From Streptomyces griseicoloratus (GTDB taxonomy: Bacteria > Actinomycetota > Actinomycetes > Streptomycetales > Streptomycetaceae), in the NCBI RefSeq assembly GCF_014534645.1, contig NZ_JACVQF010000187.1:1-64000 (forward strand): a stretch of 64,000 bases of DNA, given 5' to 3'. Both the position numbers and the translations under genes were made by a program. Positions 50,815-60,223 of the stretch are shown one piece after another (position 1 is the stretch's first letter; each line of letters begins with the position of its first letter). The notes beneath the pieces were generated by a model. The model had not been told where the DNA came from and did no database searches. It saw only the letters and a list, made by a program, of their open reading frames with translations.

Positions 50815-52068
50815 TCAGTCCGCCGTGGTCTCCCACCCGTAGTCCGGCAGCTTGAAGAAGTCGTCCCCGTCGACCTGGTCGGCGCTGCCCGTGGCCAGGC
50901 CCGTCATCAGGGACTCCACTCCGGTGCGTACGGACTGGACGAACATGCCGCGCTGCTGTTGTCCCAAGTCGTCCTGCTGCCCGCGGACTTCGAAGAGGAC
51001 TGTGCCGGTTCCGTTGAGGGCGAAGGCGGAGCGGCCCTGGCCGGCGTATTCGCGCGCGTCGGGGTGGAGATAGCGGCCGGCCGCGGCGAGCCTCGACTGC
51101 TCGCCGTATGCGTCGGCGATGCCATTGGCCACCGCGAGCGCATAGCGGCGGGACTTGTCCTGGTCCAGCTTCGGCCACTGCTTCTTGTACTTGGCGCCGT
51201 CGTTCACGCCGAGCGGCGGGTAGTCCAGCGAGACCGTGATCAGCTTGCCGTCCTGAGGGCCGCCCGTGATGCGCTCGCAGGGACCCATGTGGTGCAGATC
51301 GATGAAGGCGTCGACAGATCCCTTCTCATTGCGCATCTTCACATAGGTGTCACGGATCGCCCGCGACTCGGGGGAAAGGAAGAAGCCGGCGTCGGTCTGC
51401 GTGCCGGGGAGGTCGGAGGCCCGCGGGACGTAGTTCAGATCCGGGTTGAAGTCCCGGTTGAGGTCATAGCCGGGCTGGTCGATGCCGTCACCCCTGAGGC
51501 TGTGGTACCAGGCCCGCGGTGCCCCGGCCAGCTGGGGGAACTGCGCGACCGTCTGGTCCCAGGAGCGTACGTTGATACGACGGTTGAGCTCGCCGCCGTC
51601 CGGGTTCACCATCGGCATGGCAACCAGGGTGACCTTGCTGAGGAGTTCGGCGGTCTTCGGACCAGAGCCGGAACCGAGCTCCTTGAGGATGCCGATGAGG
51701 GCCTCCGTGCCCGTGCGCTCGTTGCCGTGAATCGCGCTGGTCACCATCAGGACGCGGGGGCCGGTGCCCACTCGCGCGGCCCACAGTTCGCGGCCCTGGG
51801 TGGTGCGCCCGGCGACCTCGACCTGCACCCGGCCCTTGCTGGTCTCCTCGATCTGCTGCAGTGTGGCGCCGAGTTGAGCATGGTCGGTCCAGCCAGACCA
51901 GGACGGATCGTCGGAGACCTTGCAGCTGCCCGGCCCGCTTCCGGCAGCCGTGACCGTGGCGGCGGCCGGTGAAGTGACCAGTACGGAGCCGAGGACGGCG
52001 GAGGCCCCGACGGTGGCAACGGCTGTGCGTAGCGCTCGCGAACGGCTGCTCTGCGGGTAGGTGCGCAT
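50815..52068 (-). CDS. Secreted zinc carboxypeptidase (M14 family)
   Basis: A 417-residue secreted enzyme: signal peptide with basic start [20 protein letters not shown] and cut near SPAAA, then the M14 carboxypeptidase core. Zinc ligands appear in [14 protein letters not shown] (His-x2-Glu) and in [10 protein letters not shown]. The substrate-binding Arg is in [12 protein letters not shown], and the catalytic Glu probably lies in [11 protein letters not shown] near the C-terminus. It removes C-terminal residues from peptides or cell-wall peptides outside the cell. Length and motif order are complete. Monocistronic. Confidence 0.92.
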   Translation of the reverse strand: MRTYPQSSRSRALRTAVATVGASAVLGSVLVTSPAAATVTAAGSGPGSCKVSDDPSWSGWTDHAQLGATLQQIEETSKGRVQVEVAGRTTQGRELWAARVGTGPRVLMVTSAIHGNERTGTEALIGILKELGSGSGPKTAELLSKVTLVAMPMVNPDGGELNRRINVRSWDQTVAQFPQLAGAPRAWYHSLRGDGIDQPGYDLNRDFNPDLNYVPRASDLPGTQTDAGFFLSPESRAIRDTYVKMRNEKGSVDAFIDLHHMGPCERITGGPQDGKLITVSLDYPPLGVNDGAKYKKQWPKLDQDKSRRYALAVANGIADAYGEQSRLAAAGRYLHPDAREYAGQGRSAFALNGTGTVLFEVRGQQDDLGQQQRGMFVQSVRTGVESLMTGLATGSADQVDGDDFFKLPDYGWETTAD

Positions 52069-52164
52069 GGGGCGGGCTCCTCACGACGTTACGGCCGGGA
52101 CCGGCGTGGGGGGCGGTCCGGATCATGCTGACCCGAGGGTCAAGGCAAGGTCAATGGGGCGTAG

Positions 52165-52263
52165 ATGAATGGCCACAGCCCTCGCACAGTGGATCGAACG
52201 ACCAAGACCAGACGCGACAGACTCAACCCGAACAGCTCGTCGCGCTGCGGAAGCTGGGCGTGA
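52165..52263 (+). pseudogene. Helicase C-terminal tail fragment
   Basis: The plus strand reads TALAQWIERPRPD and, one base out of frame, TQPEQLVALRKLGVK with a TGA at 52261-52263. This is the ALxQWxERE ... EQLxALxxLG pattern of the last helicase-associated domain and tail, as in the gene ending at 21008. The region between the two motifs is deleted. Third isolated helicase end in this window. Confidence 0.45.
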
Positions 52264-52648
52264 AGTGACACGTGCCGTGGCCGTCCAGGTCGACCAGGAG
52301 TGTTCGGCGGCCGGGAGCCGCGAGCGCCCTGCCCAGATGCAGCGTGGTCGTCGTCTTGGCGGCGCCGCCTTCCGGTTCGGCAGGGTGTCTTTCCCATAGC
52401 CATGGCGGCAGACCCCGTACCGCCGTCACAACGGGCCGCCGCAGGGTTCCTACGAGGCCGGGGCAGGCACCGCCGCCAGCTGCGACGACGACGGCGAGGA
52501 CGGCGGCGAACGCGGCGACCGTGGTGAGGCCCGCCATGATCGGGGTGCAGAGGTCCGGGCTGCGGTAGACCGCGTAGAAGACGGCGCCGGCGATCAGGGC
52601 GCCGACCAGGACGACCAGCAGGACGACGAGCGGAGCCAGCGTGGACAC
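52264..52648 (-). pseudogene. Small membrane protein fused to a ParA N-terminal fragment
   Basis: From GTG 52648 the minus strand encodes two TM segments (LAPLVVLLVVLVGALIAGAV and IMAGLTTVAAFAAVLAVVVA), typical of small conjugative-plasmid membrane proteins. The frame runs on into GGAAKTTTTLHLGRALAA and GRRTLLVDLDGHGT. That resembles the deviant Walker A region of ParA (KGGVGKTTTT) with the following VDLD strand, but with V to A and a missing Gly. So a membrane-protein start is joined to a decayed parA piece. Upstream, 52700-52930 has one more TM-bearing piece (VVAALVAAVATVIAAIIGGA). Plasmid origin is likely. Confidence 0.5.
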
Positions 52649-52997
52649 GAGCGGCTCCCCCTCGGGGTCGGGCCGCCCCGGCCTGACCCGGGCCGCTGCA
52701 CGTCGACGCCGCCTCTCCCCGAGATCCGGCGGGTGGGGCGGCATCGTACGTGGTGCTCCGAGCTGGCATCAACCCCGTGCCAGGTCACCGCGCCACCGAT
52801 GATGGCGGCGATAACGGTAGCCACCGCCGCGACCAATGCCGCCACAACTGTCTGTGATCGCCATAGTGAGGTGGTACCCGTCCCGGAGTTGGGGTTAGCA
52901 CTCCAGCCGTAGATCGTTATGTGCACTGGTCTTGGGATTGTCTGCCGCTGGCGAAAACTCAGATGATCTGAGCCCACCATCCGGTTAGGGTCGGGCG

Positions 52998-53489
52998 GTG
53001 CCCAAGCTGAAGCGGCTGCATGCTGGCCATGCCCCGGCGGTCCTGGCCTTCGAGCTGGAGAACCGCGCCTACTTCGCTGCCTCGGTCCCCGACCGCGGCG
53101 ACGACTTCTTCGACAAGTTCACCGACCGGTACGGCGCCCTGCTGGCCGAGCAGGAGGCCGGCATCTGCGCCTTCTACCTGCTCGTTGCCGAGGACGGCTC
53201 GGTTCTGGGCCGGTTCAACCTGTACGACCTCGAGAACGGCACTGCTGAGCTCGGTTACCGGGTCGCGCAGCACGTCGCCGGACGCGGTGTGGCGACCGAG
53301 ACCGTCCGGGAGCTGTGCCGGCTGGCGGTGGCGCGGCACGGGCTGCGCACCCTGCGGGCGGGCACCTCCCGAGAGAATGTCGCGTCCCAGAAGGTGCTGA
53401 TCAAGGCTGGGTTTGTCCTGGTTGACCCGGCCGACCTCGGTGGTAAGTCAGGCCCCTGGTACCAGCGCGACTTGGTACTGCAGCGGTAG
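52998..53489 (+). CDS. GNAT-family N-acetyltransferase (RimJ/RimL type)
   Basis: The 163-residue acetyltransferase starts at GTG. It has the acyl-CoA-binding core YRVAQHVAGRGVATETVREL (Q/R-x2-G-x-G/A) and the following NVASQKVLIKAGF motif, with LVAEDGSVLGRFNLYDLENG before it. It transfers an acetyl group from acetyl-CoA to an amine (ribosomal protein N-termini, drugs or small molecules); substrate unknown. Complete single domain, cytosolic. Stands alone next to an IS remnant. Confidence 0.9.
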   Translation: MPKLKRLHAGHAPAVLAFELENRAYFAASVPDRGDDFFDKFTDRYGALLAEQEAGICAFYLLVAEDGSVLGRFNLYDLENGTAELGYRVAQHVAGRGVATETVRELCRLAVARHGLRTLRAGTSRENVASQKVLIKAGFVLVDPADLGGKSGPWYQRDLVLQR

Positions 53490-53499
53490 ACCGTGATCT

Positions 53500-53839
53500 T
53501 GCTGGTGGACCGGCTGCGGGAAGGCTGCGGCCACCGCTGGGCCTGGCCGGACTGGACGAGCACCGGGTCCGACGCTTCACCTCATGGTCCCGCTGGGTCA
53601 CCCTGGCCATGCTCGCTCACGCCTTCCTCGCCGTCGTCCGCGCCGATGAGCACGCCCGCCGATCCCGCCCCGGACGGGCTGATCCCGCTCACCTGCAACG
53701 AGATCCAGCGACTGTTCACAGCATTCGTGCGGCCCATACGCGACGCGGTCACCGGCTCCGCTGGTCCGCCTGGCGACGCCGCCACCAAGCCCGAGCCCAG
53801 GCCAGCCATTACCACCGACAAGCCGCGAATCAGACCTGA
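53500..53839 (+). pseudogene. IS701-family transposase, C-terminal remnant
   Basis: Pieces in three frames: RRFTSWSRWVTLAMLAHAFL then AVVRADEH; APDGLIPLTCNEIQRLFTAF; and RLRWSAWRRRHQARAQASHY with a stop at 53839. They are consecutive parts of the C-terminal end of IS701-type transposases common in Streptomyces. At least two frame changes separate them. The catalytic region and N-terminus are absent. The element end should lie just after 53839, but no inverted repeat could be paired. Confidence 0.7.
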
Positions 53840-54128
53840 AGACCACGATCTACGGCTGCAGTATGAGAACGTGGTGCCGAGCTGGCGCGGGACCTGGGCG
53901 CAGGAGCAGGCGTGGATGAGGGAGCATCAGCGTTTGGCGGCATATCTGTCGTCATCTGCCTCCCCTTCCCCACCATTCCGTAACCCCATCCTGCCCTGGC
54001 AAGGTGATCTCGCGCTGGGCGGATACCGGAAGATGTCTGCACAGAGCGGCGGAGCGGCCGTCCAGCCGGTAGTGGCCCAAGGTGTTGGTGGTCTCCCCTC
54101 AAGACAGAGGCCGAGGTTGGATGGGGGG

Positions 54129-55553
54129 ATGCGAAGATCCACGGTTTGGACACGCGGGTGGGGGTCGGCGGCGCTGATATGCGCGGCGGCGGTGGTTCTC
54201 CTTCCCGTCGTACGGTTCACTGCTGCGGCGCCGCGCGTCGACATGCTGGTCGCGATGACGATGGCGCTCGTGTGCGGCCTGGGGTGGGTGGCGGCCACGC
54301 GCCGGGCGCCCGCGCTGGAGCCGGGCCCGCCCGCCCCCGGCCTCGACGAGGAGCTCCCGCCGATCCCCTCGGTGCTCCCCCGGTCTTTCCCCGTCCCGCT
54401 CGGTCCCGCGTTCGCCCTCATGCTTGCTGCCACCGCCATCGCCTCGGCGTTCCTCGTGGGGCTGCGGCCGGACGGTGCCCAGGGCGAGGCGCTCGACGAG
54501 ATCCAGCGCGCGCAGCCGCGGGTGTCGACGGGGACCGTCGTCCGGGTTGACGGCGAGGAGTTCACCGGCGTCGGGAAGGGCAAGCGGAGCGGCGGCGGTT
54601 ACTACTTCGCCGATCTGCAAGTCGAGCTGGCAGATCACACGTTGCTCGCCGTGGACCGCGGGATCGTCGGCTCGTCCCCGCAGGAGGGCATGCACGTCCA
54701 GATCCTGCACGCCCCCGGCCGCCCCGAACTGGGCGGCTGGGTAGACGACGGTGAGGACCTCTCGTCGTACCTCTCGCCCTGGTACGTGCCCCTGAACGGC
54801 GGAACGCTGATGCCGTTCGCGGTTCTCCTGCTCGTGGCGTGCTGGGCCGCCGCCATGGTGAACTCTGAGCGGGTCGCGGAGTACGGTCCGCGCAGGCTGC
54901 TGACCGAGGACGCGGCGGCGGGGCGGGTGAACGCCGGGTATGTGGAGCGGCTGACCGCGGTACACGACGCCCACACCACGGTCGGCGGCCGGGCCGGCAG
55001 CACCAAGGTGGTCGACAAGGTCCGGCTGAGCGCCATGGTCGACGGTGTCGACTCGGTCGAACTCCGTGTCCACCGCGCCGACATCCTCGCCCTGGCGACG
55101 GATTTCGGCGAGACAACCGGCTGGCTGGTCTGGGCCCGGCGTTGGACCATGGTGAACGGCAAGAGCACGGTCCCGGCGGTCTTCGTCGCCCCTGACGGCC
55201 GGACCTTCACCTGTTCCGTCCCCCGCGACGACATCCGCCGCCTGACCGACGCCGCCGGGGAGACGCAGGAGGCGACCACCCCCGGCACGGCGACTCGTCC
55301 CTGGAAGGGCGTCTGCCGCACCTCCTCCCCCGGCATCCGGCTCACGGCCGTCGGGCTGTACGCGGCAGCCGGGGCGTCCCTGCTCCCAGCCCTGACCGGG
55401 AACGCCGGCCACCTCACCGGCTACCTCCCCCTCGCCCTCACGCCCGTCGCCGCCATACTGACAGCCGCACTCGTGGTCCCCAGCTGGCGCCGCACCCTGC
55501 CGCTTCCGGGCTGGGAACGGCGGACGAGCCGGGACGCCCGCGTACGCGCGTGA
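54129..55553 (+). CDS. Large hypothetical membrane protein
   Basis: The 474-residue product starts at ATG 54129; the upstream in-frame extension is IS701 debris and unrelated. TM segments: about 12-27 (GSAALICAAAVVLLPVVRFT), 35-52 (MLVAMTMALVCGLGWVAATR), 90-112 (GPAFALMLAATAIASAFLVG), about 220-240 (GTLMPFAVLLLVACWAAAMV), and two near the C-terminus (LTAVGLYAAAGASLLPALTG, LPLALTPVAAILTAALVV). Two soluble parts lie between (RVSTGTVVRVDGEEFTGVGK and TTGWLVWARRWTMVNGKSTV). No named family, but strong coding character. Monocistronic. Confidence 0.75.
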   Translation: MRRSTVWTRGWGSAALICAAAVVLLPVVRFTAAAPRVDMLVAMTMALVCGLGWVAATRRAPALEPGPPAPGLDEELPPIPSVLPRSFPVPLGPAFALMLAATAIASAFLVGLRPDGAQGEALDEIQRAQPRVSTGTVVRVDGEEFTGVGKGKRSGGGYYFADLQVELADHTLLAVDRGIVGSSPQEGMHVQILHAPGRPELGGWVDDGEDLSSYLSPWYVPLNGGTLMPFAVLLLVACWAAAMVNSERVAEYGPRRLLTEDAAAGRVNAGYVERLTAVHDAHTTVGGRAGSTKVVDKVRLSAMVDGVDSVELRVHRADILALATDFGETTGWLVWARRWTMVNGKSTVPAVFVAPDGRTFTCSVPRDDIRRLTDAAGETQEATTPGTATRPWKGVCRTSSPGIRLTAVGLYAAAGASLLPALTGNAGHLTGYLPLALTPVAAILTAALVVPSWRRTLPLPGWERRTSRDARVRA

Positions 55554-55735
55554 CAGGACGATCGGTGGCCTGCTTCGACGAGCGGGCCACCGCCGCGGCG
55601 GAACCTCAGCCTGCCTGCTTCGGTCTGGATCCGACATCAGTGGCAAAGAGTCCAGGTTCGTCGGCAGAAGACGCAGTGCAACCGCCCCGGGCCTGCCGGC
55701 TCTCCGGCGGGCTCGTGGTCGCCAGGGTGCACTTC

Positions 55736-56005
55736 AGACGGTCCGCGTGGCAGGCGCGGCCTCCAGGCGGTCCAGGCGTTCATACAGGGCCCCGACGAAC
55801 CGGGCGCGGTTCTGGGCGCAGTGTGCGGTGCCCTGGATCGGTTGGGAGAGGCGGCCGGCGGCTTCGCGGAGGATGACTGCGGCGAGGGGGCCTCGGCCGT
55901 CGTTCTCCGGCAGGGCGGCGGCGTGGCGCTGGACGTCGGCGGCGAGGGCGCGGGCGTGCCCGGTGAGCTGGAGGCGTCCGGCCTCACGGTCGGGGTCCTG
56001 GTCGG
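55736..56005 (-). pseudogene. DUF6415-like family core, second copy, truncated
   Basis: The minus strand encodes LQLTGHARALAADVQRHAAA, LPENDGRGPLAAVILREAAG, RLSQPIQGTAHCAQNRARFV and GALYERLDRLEAAP. It is nearly identical in pattern to the core at 21040-21305. The N-terminal conserved part (VLHDPHGLVDAEL in the first copy) is missing; the open frame upstream encodes unrelated sequence. Duplicate or remnant of the same family. Confidence 0.6.
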
Positions 56006-56126
56006 CCCGACCATGACGACCGGGTTCCGAACCCCCGGCGGCGTCCGGCCGGTGGATTTCTTTCCTCGCACACGCGGGCACGGCATTAGCGGCGGAACAG
56101 TCGGACTTGCCTGTTTTTTGGTATCT

Positions 56127-56149
56127 TGACAGTTTCAGCTGTTCTGTCA
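56127..56149. promoter_or_regulatory. Promoter-like region with an inverted repeat
   Basis: TGACAG (56127-56132) and CTGTCA (56144-56149) are perfect inverted arms with 11 bases between. The left arm includes a TTGACA-like -35 hexamer and lies in AT-rich DNA about 40 bases before the disrupted DNA-binding gene. A MerR- or TetR-type operator/promoter is plausible. Confidence 0.5.
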
Positions 56150-56187
56150 TTTTGTGCCCTGCCGCTTCGAGACGACCGAGCGAGAGG

Positions 56188-56700
56188 TGACCCCGACAGA
56201 CCAAGTACGACGCGGGCCAGGCAGTCAAGCGCCTGAAGGTGCCCGCAGCCGCCTTCCGGTGGGCCCGGCACACCGGTCTGATCCCGGCCCCCGACGCGTC
56301 GCCGTCCCGGTGGTCCCGGGCCGCCGTGGAGGCTCTGGACGCCGACGCCATCCGGGCCGCGATGCCCTCGCCACCGATCTCCGGCGGCGCGGCGGCCGAC
56401 CCGATCGCCGACGCGCTCGGCACCCCTAACGTGATCGGCGAGAAGGCGAACGTGACGGCGTTCGTGGTCCGGCGGTTCGTCGACCGCGGCCTCCTGGTCG
56501 ACCTGAGCGTGAACCCGGACGGGATGCTGTACCACCCCGGCCAGGTCGACCAGGTCTGCGCGCGGGAGGACCTGGCGGGCCCGGTCGCCGCCGCCACCCC
56601 GCTCGGACCGGAGCACCGCGTGCTTGCTTCCGCCAACACCCCGAGGAAGGGCATCTACGACGTCATGCGGGGTCCGCCCACTCCTCACGAAGCATGCCGA
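56188..56700 (+). pseudogene. Actinobacterial DNA-binding-type protein, one-base frameshift near the start
   Basis: Translation from GTG 56188 gives VTPTD and then must shift by one base to KYDAGQAVKRLKVPAAAFRW. The protein then continues ARHTGLIPAPDASPSRWSRA, AVEALDADAIRAAMP, KANVTAFVVRRFVDRGLLVD and MLYHPGQVDQVCAREDL. The first block looks like a MerR-like/excisionase helix-turn-helix (AGQAVKRLKVPAAAFRWARHTGLI) and the second repeats the pattern, so two winged-helix modules are likely. A 40-codon piece of a relative lies at 37060-37212. The end overlaps the acetyltransferase gene on the other strand. Confidence 0.5.
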
Positions 56701-57211
56701 ACAGCACCCTGTCGTAGCGCTCCCCCTCCACCAGTACAGCCGACCGGCGGCGGCCTTCCTCACGGAAGCCCAGCCGGGTGAAGGCGCGCATGGCGCGCTC
56801 GTTGCCGCTCCAGGTGTCCAGCTCCAGCCTGTTCAGGCAGTACGCACCAAACAGGTGGCCCACGAGCAGCCGCAGCGCGTCACTGCCGTAGCCGCGGCCC
56901 CAGAACTCCCGCTCGCCGATGGTGACTCCCAGCGTGGCCACTCCGGCGTAGGGGTCGAGGTCCCGGTAGTCGGCCATGCCTATCACCGTCCCGTCTGCGA
57001 GGTCCTCGACCGTGAACACGGCCGACTCCCTCGGGATCAGTCGCAGCATGGTGTCGAAGCCGAGCTGGATCGCTTCCGCCGTGACCGGGCCGAACAACGG
57101 GTCACCGCCTGCGGCCCAACGCACCACCTCGGGGTCATTGCGCCACCGGAAATGGTGTTCAGCGTCCTCGGAGCGCAGTGCGCGCAGTCTTACCAGTTTT
57201 CCTTCGAACAT
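56663..57211 (-). CDS. GNAT-family N-acetyltransferase
   Basis: The 182-residue protein is a RimJ/RimL-type acetyltransferase: MFEGKLVRLRALRSEDAEHH, FRWRNDPEVVRWAAGG, LGVTIGEREFWGRGYGSDAL (acetyl-CoA loop), then NRLELDTWSGNERAMRAFTR and LGFREEGRRRSAVLVEGERY. Complete. Likely acts on a small molecule or peptide amine in the cytosol. The start at 57211 gives the standard N-terminal strand. Convergent with the disrupted DNA-binding gene. Confidence 0.92.
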   Translation of the reverse strand: MFEGKLVRLRALRSEDAEHHFRWRNDPEVVRWAAGGDPLFGPVTAEAIQLGFDTMLRLIPRESAVFTVEDLADGTVIGMADYRDLDPYAGVATLGVTIGEREFWGRGYGSDALRLLVGHLFGAYCLNRLELDTWSGNERAMRAFTRLGFREEGRRRSAVLVEGERYDRVLFGMLREEWADPA

Positions 57212-57625
57212 TGAGGAACCCTAATCGATCGGAGGGATCACTCCGGACTGGCGGCGTATACACGGACGTCCACAGCTCACCTGCTCGCTCGGTCCACGCG
57301 GCCCCCCCTTGGAATCGATCACTGGGTCAAGATCAAGCTTGGGGTCTGGAGAACGCCAAGCGTTGGCGGCCCTCGGACGCTCTGGGCGCCCGGACGGCTG
57401 CGAGCCGCGCCGTCTGCCGGGGTGGCCTGCACGGTGTTCAGCGCCAACGCCCGCCAGAACGATGATCAAGACCTGTGGATCAGCTCCGTGGCGAGCCCTC
57501 AGCCCGATGAGGCTGCCGATCTCGTTCGTCGGTCATGGGCCAGGTGTCCCAGACAAAGTCCAGGCGTCGGTACGCGTCATCGAACCAGGCGTCGGCCCGC
57601 GGGATGGTGACCGTCTCTGGTCCGG
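57212..57625. other. Region without a convincing gene
   Basis: On the minus strand at about 57500-57615 one frame reads GPETVTIPRADAWFDDAYRR and LDFVWDTWPMTDE, which could be the start of a small protein immediately downstream of the 57626-58009 gene. It ends without a recognised family. Nothing else is supported. Confidence 0.3.
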
Positions 57626-58009
57626 TCAGCAGAAAACGAGCGGGACGCCCTTGTCGACGCAGTACTTCATGACGTTGATCAGTTGGCGGGTGTCATCGAT
57701 GCGGCGCCGTTGGAGGTCGGAATCGTCGGCGGCTTGGGGCCGCTCGACGGCGAGCTCTTCCAGCCGGGGCAGCATGGCCGCGCACTGAGCGGGAGCCAGG
57801 TCGCCGTCGTCGTCGGGATGGTTGAGCAGCGGTTCCAGCGTCGTGGTGATGCTGCTCCACGCACGCTTTCCGCCGAAGCCGGCCATCTCGGGGAGAGCGA
57901 TTCCTTCGGCTTGGGCCAGCCATTGCCTGAACAGGTGGAACCCGTGGTACGACCACGAGGTGTCCGGGCTGGCCACGTCGTCGTCCGCAGGGCAGAGCAT
58001 GAGCCCCAT
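57626..58009 (-). CDS. Conserved hypothetical protein
   Basis: The 127-residue product begins MGLMLCPADDDVASPDTSWS and has a helical middle (GFHLFRQWLAQAEGIALPEM) and end (DTRQLINVMKYCVDKGVPLV). The segment SWSYHGFHLFRQWLA and the DDDG loop have the look of a small conserved Streptomyces family; no name is known to me. The gene may be coupled to the short frame following at 57500-57615. Cytosolic, no TM. Confidence 0.55.
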   Translation of the reverse strand: MGLMLCPADDDVASPDTSWSYHGFHLFRQWLAQAEGIALPEMAGFGGKRAWSSITTTLEPLLNHPDDDGDLAPAQCAAMLPRLEELAVERPQAADDSDLQRRRIDDTRQLINVMKYCVDKGVPLVFC

Positions 58010-58132
58010 CCGGTCGCTCTCCTCGCCTTCTTGGCACCCAAGGTCATGTGGAAGTCGCCATTCTCATGCAGCCGAGGCCGAGTCGGGAGACCGCCGGGCC
58101 GTCCGGCAAGGGTGGGGTGCACCGTTCCTCCA

Positions 58133-59095
58133 TCACTTTGCCAGGGCTGCGCGGAGGAACGCGAGGATCTCCGCCTGGGCGGCTTCGGCCTGTGGATCCA
58201 CGCCGGGCAAGGTGAGGAACGCATGCTTTGCGCCCGGGTATTCGGAGAGCCGTACTGAGGTCCCTGCCTCCCGCAGCCGCTCGGCGTAGTGGCGGCCGTG
58301 GTCGGCGACTGCGTCCTGGGTGGGCACGACCACGAGCGCCGGGGCGAGCCCGCTCAGGTCATCCGCGTACAGCGGCGAGACTGCGCCGGCGTCGTGTCCC
58401 GGCGGGACGGCGAGCTGCTGGAGGAACCGCAGTAGCGGCAGGGCACGAGTCGGGCTGAATGCGTACTCGGCGATCGAGGGATGGTCGAACATCGTCCCGG
58501 TCACGTCGACCACGGGGTTGACCAGCACCTGCGCCGTGAGGTCCAGGCCGGCAGCCCGGGCCCGGATGGCCGTCAGCGCGCTGATCAGTGCGCCGCAGCT
58601 CTCCCCGAAGACAGCCGTGCGGAACGGGTCGATGCCCCACTGTGCGGCGTGCCGCAGCACATGCCGGAGCACGTCCCAGCCGTCGTCGGCGGCCGCCGAC
58701 AGCGGAGTTCCCGGGGCGAGCAGGCGGTGTTCGACCGAGACCACGAGCGCGGGCAGCCTGGCCGCGAGCCGGCTGTTTGTCCAGTCGCATTGCACCGCCG
58801 TGCCCACAAATCCGCCTCCGTGGACATGGACCACGAGCGGCAGGTCGCTCCGGGCGGCGGCCTCACCGTCGCCCGTCGGCAGCGGCCGGTACACCCGGAC
58901 CGGCAGCACGCGGCCCGGCAGCGCGACGTCCTGCCACTCGATCGCGGCGTTGGGATCGGGTTCGCCAAGGAGCGCCCGCGCCGCGCTGGACGCCCGCCAG
59001 CCGTTCTCCGCAGCACGGTAGGCGATCAGTTCTCCGGTCGTGATCGCCGAGAAGTCCGGCTGCGGCGGCCGCTTCACAGCAGTGGTCTCATTCAT
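58133..59095 (-). CDS. Alpha/beta hydrolase (HSL-type esterase)
   Basis: The 320-residue esterase has the HSL oxyanion motif VHVHGGGFVG and nucleophile motif GESCGALISAL (Ser in GxSxG). The catalytic Asp is likely in VVPTQDAVADHGRHYAERLR and His in YPGAKHAFLTLPG. It hydrolyses short acyl esters. Its start overlaps the end of the threonine-dehydratase-like gene by four bases (ATGA), so the two form one operon with coupled translation. The start at 59095 (MNETTAVKRPPQPDFSAITT) is chosen over longer frames that run into the dehydratase gene. Substrate unknown. Confidence 0.92.
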   Translation of the reverse strand: MNETTAVKRPPQPDFSAITTGELIAYRAAENGWRASSAARALLGEPDPNAAIEWQDVALPGRVLPVRVYRPLPTGDGEAAARSDLPLVVHVHGGGFVGTAVQCDWTNSRLAARLPALVVSVEHRLLAPGTPLSAAADDGWDVLRHVLRHAAQWGIDPFRTAVFGESCGALISALTAIRARAAGLDLTAQVLVNPVVDVTGTMFDHPSIAEYAFSPTRALPLLRFLQQLAVPPGHDAGAVSPLYADDLSGLAPALVVVPTQDAVADHGRHYAERLREAGTSVRLSEYPGAKHAFLTLPGVDPQAEAAQAEILAFLRAALAK

Positions 59096-60117
59096 TTCTT
59101 CTCCCTTGCCCTTAAGAAGGTCGTGCGTCCGGCGGGACTCGACGCCTGTGCAGGGCTGGTGAGCCGGGCGGCCAGCTCGCGGACCTGTTCGGGGCGCGGG
59201 TTGGCACCGGTCAGCACCGTCGCCAACCGGTCGCCGACGACCGCGCCCTCGGCGATCGCCGCCAGGCCCGCTGCCCCCGCCGGTTCCAATACGATCCCCA
59301 GCGTGCGCGCCGCCAGCTCCATGGCGGCGGCGATGGCTTGGTCTGGCACCAGGACGATCTCGTCCACCAGCGCGCGGGCCCGCCGCACCGAGGTCTCCAG
59401 CGGGGCGCCGACCGCGATGCCGTCGGCGAAGGTGCGGACGTGTTCGAGGCGGACCGCACGGCCGGCGCGCAGGCTTTCCAGCATCGTGGGGGCGCCTTCC
59501 GCGTTCACCCCCACGATCCGGGTGTCGGGTGCGTGCTCCTTCAGCCAGCACGCCACACCGTTGATCAGAGCGCCATCGCCGACCGGGAGAACGACGGCGT
59601 CGAAGCCAGGAACGCCCGGCGCTCCACGGGTCAGCTCGACCCCGATCGTCCCGGCGCCCTCAGCGATCGCCGCCTGGAGGCCATCCTGCAAGTAGAGATG
59701 GTCAGGATGACGTTCGGCGTGGGCGGCCGCGGCCTTCCGCGCCGACAGGCCGTCCGCCCCCGCCGCGATGACGCGGGCGCCGAAGGTCTCCATCCGCTCG
59801 CGCTTGGCGGGATTCACCGTCTCGGGCACGAACACCACGACCGGCATCCCGCGGGCGCGTCCCGCGTAGGCGACGGCCTGCCCGAAGTTGCCCGAACTCG
59901 CGCACACCACCGGCGTTCCGGGAGCCAGTGTGCTCAGTATCAGATCGGCGCCCCGGCCCTTGAAACTGCGCACCGGATTGGCCGTCTCCACCTTCACCGT
60001 CACCGCGCGGTCGCCCAACGCCCTGCACAGCTGCTCGTCGAGGTACTGCGGGGTATTGAGGAATACCGGATCGATCACCTGCACGGCGTTCTCGATGCGC
60101 GCCACATCCAGGTCCAT
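59092..60117 (-). CDS. PLP-dependent threonine/serine dehydratase-like enzyme
   Basis: The 341-residue fold-type II PLP enzyme has the Schiff-base Lys in NPVRSFKGRGADLI, the phosphate-side ASSGNFGQAVAYAGRARG and GDGALINGVACWLKEHAP, and EPAGAAGLAAIAEG near the C-terminus. Such enzymes deaminate Thr/Ser to 2-oxoacids or act as related lyases. First gene of a two-gene operon with the esterase. Divergent from an AsnC-family regulator 106 bases away; this arrangement is typical for amino-acid-responsive control. Confidence 0.92.
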   Translation of the reverse strand: MDLDVARIENAVQVIDPVFLNTPQYLDEQLCRALGDRAVTVKVETANPVRSFKGRGADLILSTLAPGTPVVCASSGNFGQAVAYAGRARGMPVVVFVPETVNPAKRERMETFGARVIAAGADGLSARKAAAAHAERHPDHLYLQDGLQAAIAEGAGTIGVELTRGAPGVPGFDAVVLPVGDGALINGVACWLKEHAPDTRIVGVNAEGAPTMLESLRAGRAVRLEHVRTFADGIAVGAPLETSVRRARALVDEIVLVPDQAIAAAMELAARTLGIVLEPAGAAGLAAIAEGAVVGDRLATVLTGANPRPEQVRELAARLTSPAQASSPAGRTTFLRAREKK

Positions 60118-60184
60118 GCGCCTCCCCCTTCCGCTTCCGCGGAGCCTGCGGACACGACCGACGCTAACCGAACGCCCGATCGAA

Positions 60185-60222
60185 GCGATTGAGAATTATC
60201 GCGTCGGGGCGCAATAATTTCG
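60185..60222. promoter_or_regulatory. AT-rich dyads between dehydratase and AsnC genes
   Basis: GCGAT...ATCGC (60185-60202, 8 bases between the arms) is followed by a second partly symmetric AT-rich element, GCGCAATAATTTCGCG (60208-60223). They lie right before the GTG of the AsnC gene. The AT-rich character and symmetry suit AsnC/Lrp binding and overlap the likely promoter. Confidence 0.5.
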
Positions 60223-60223
60223 C

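Noticed and set aside
54099-55646. A 515-codon minus-strand frame
   Set aside because: Antisense to the membrane protein; no conserved motifs.
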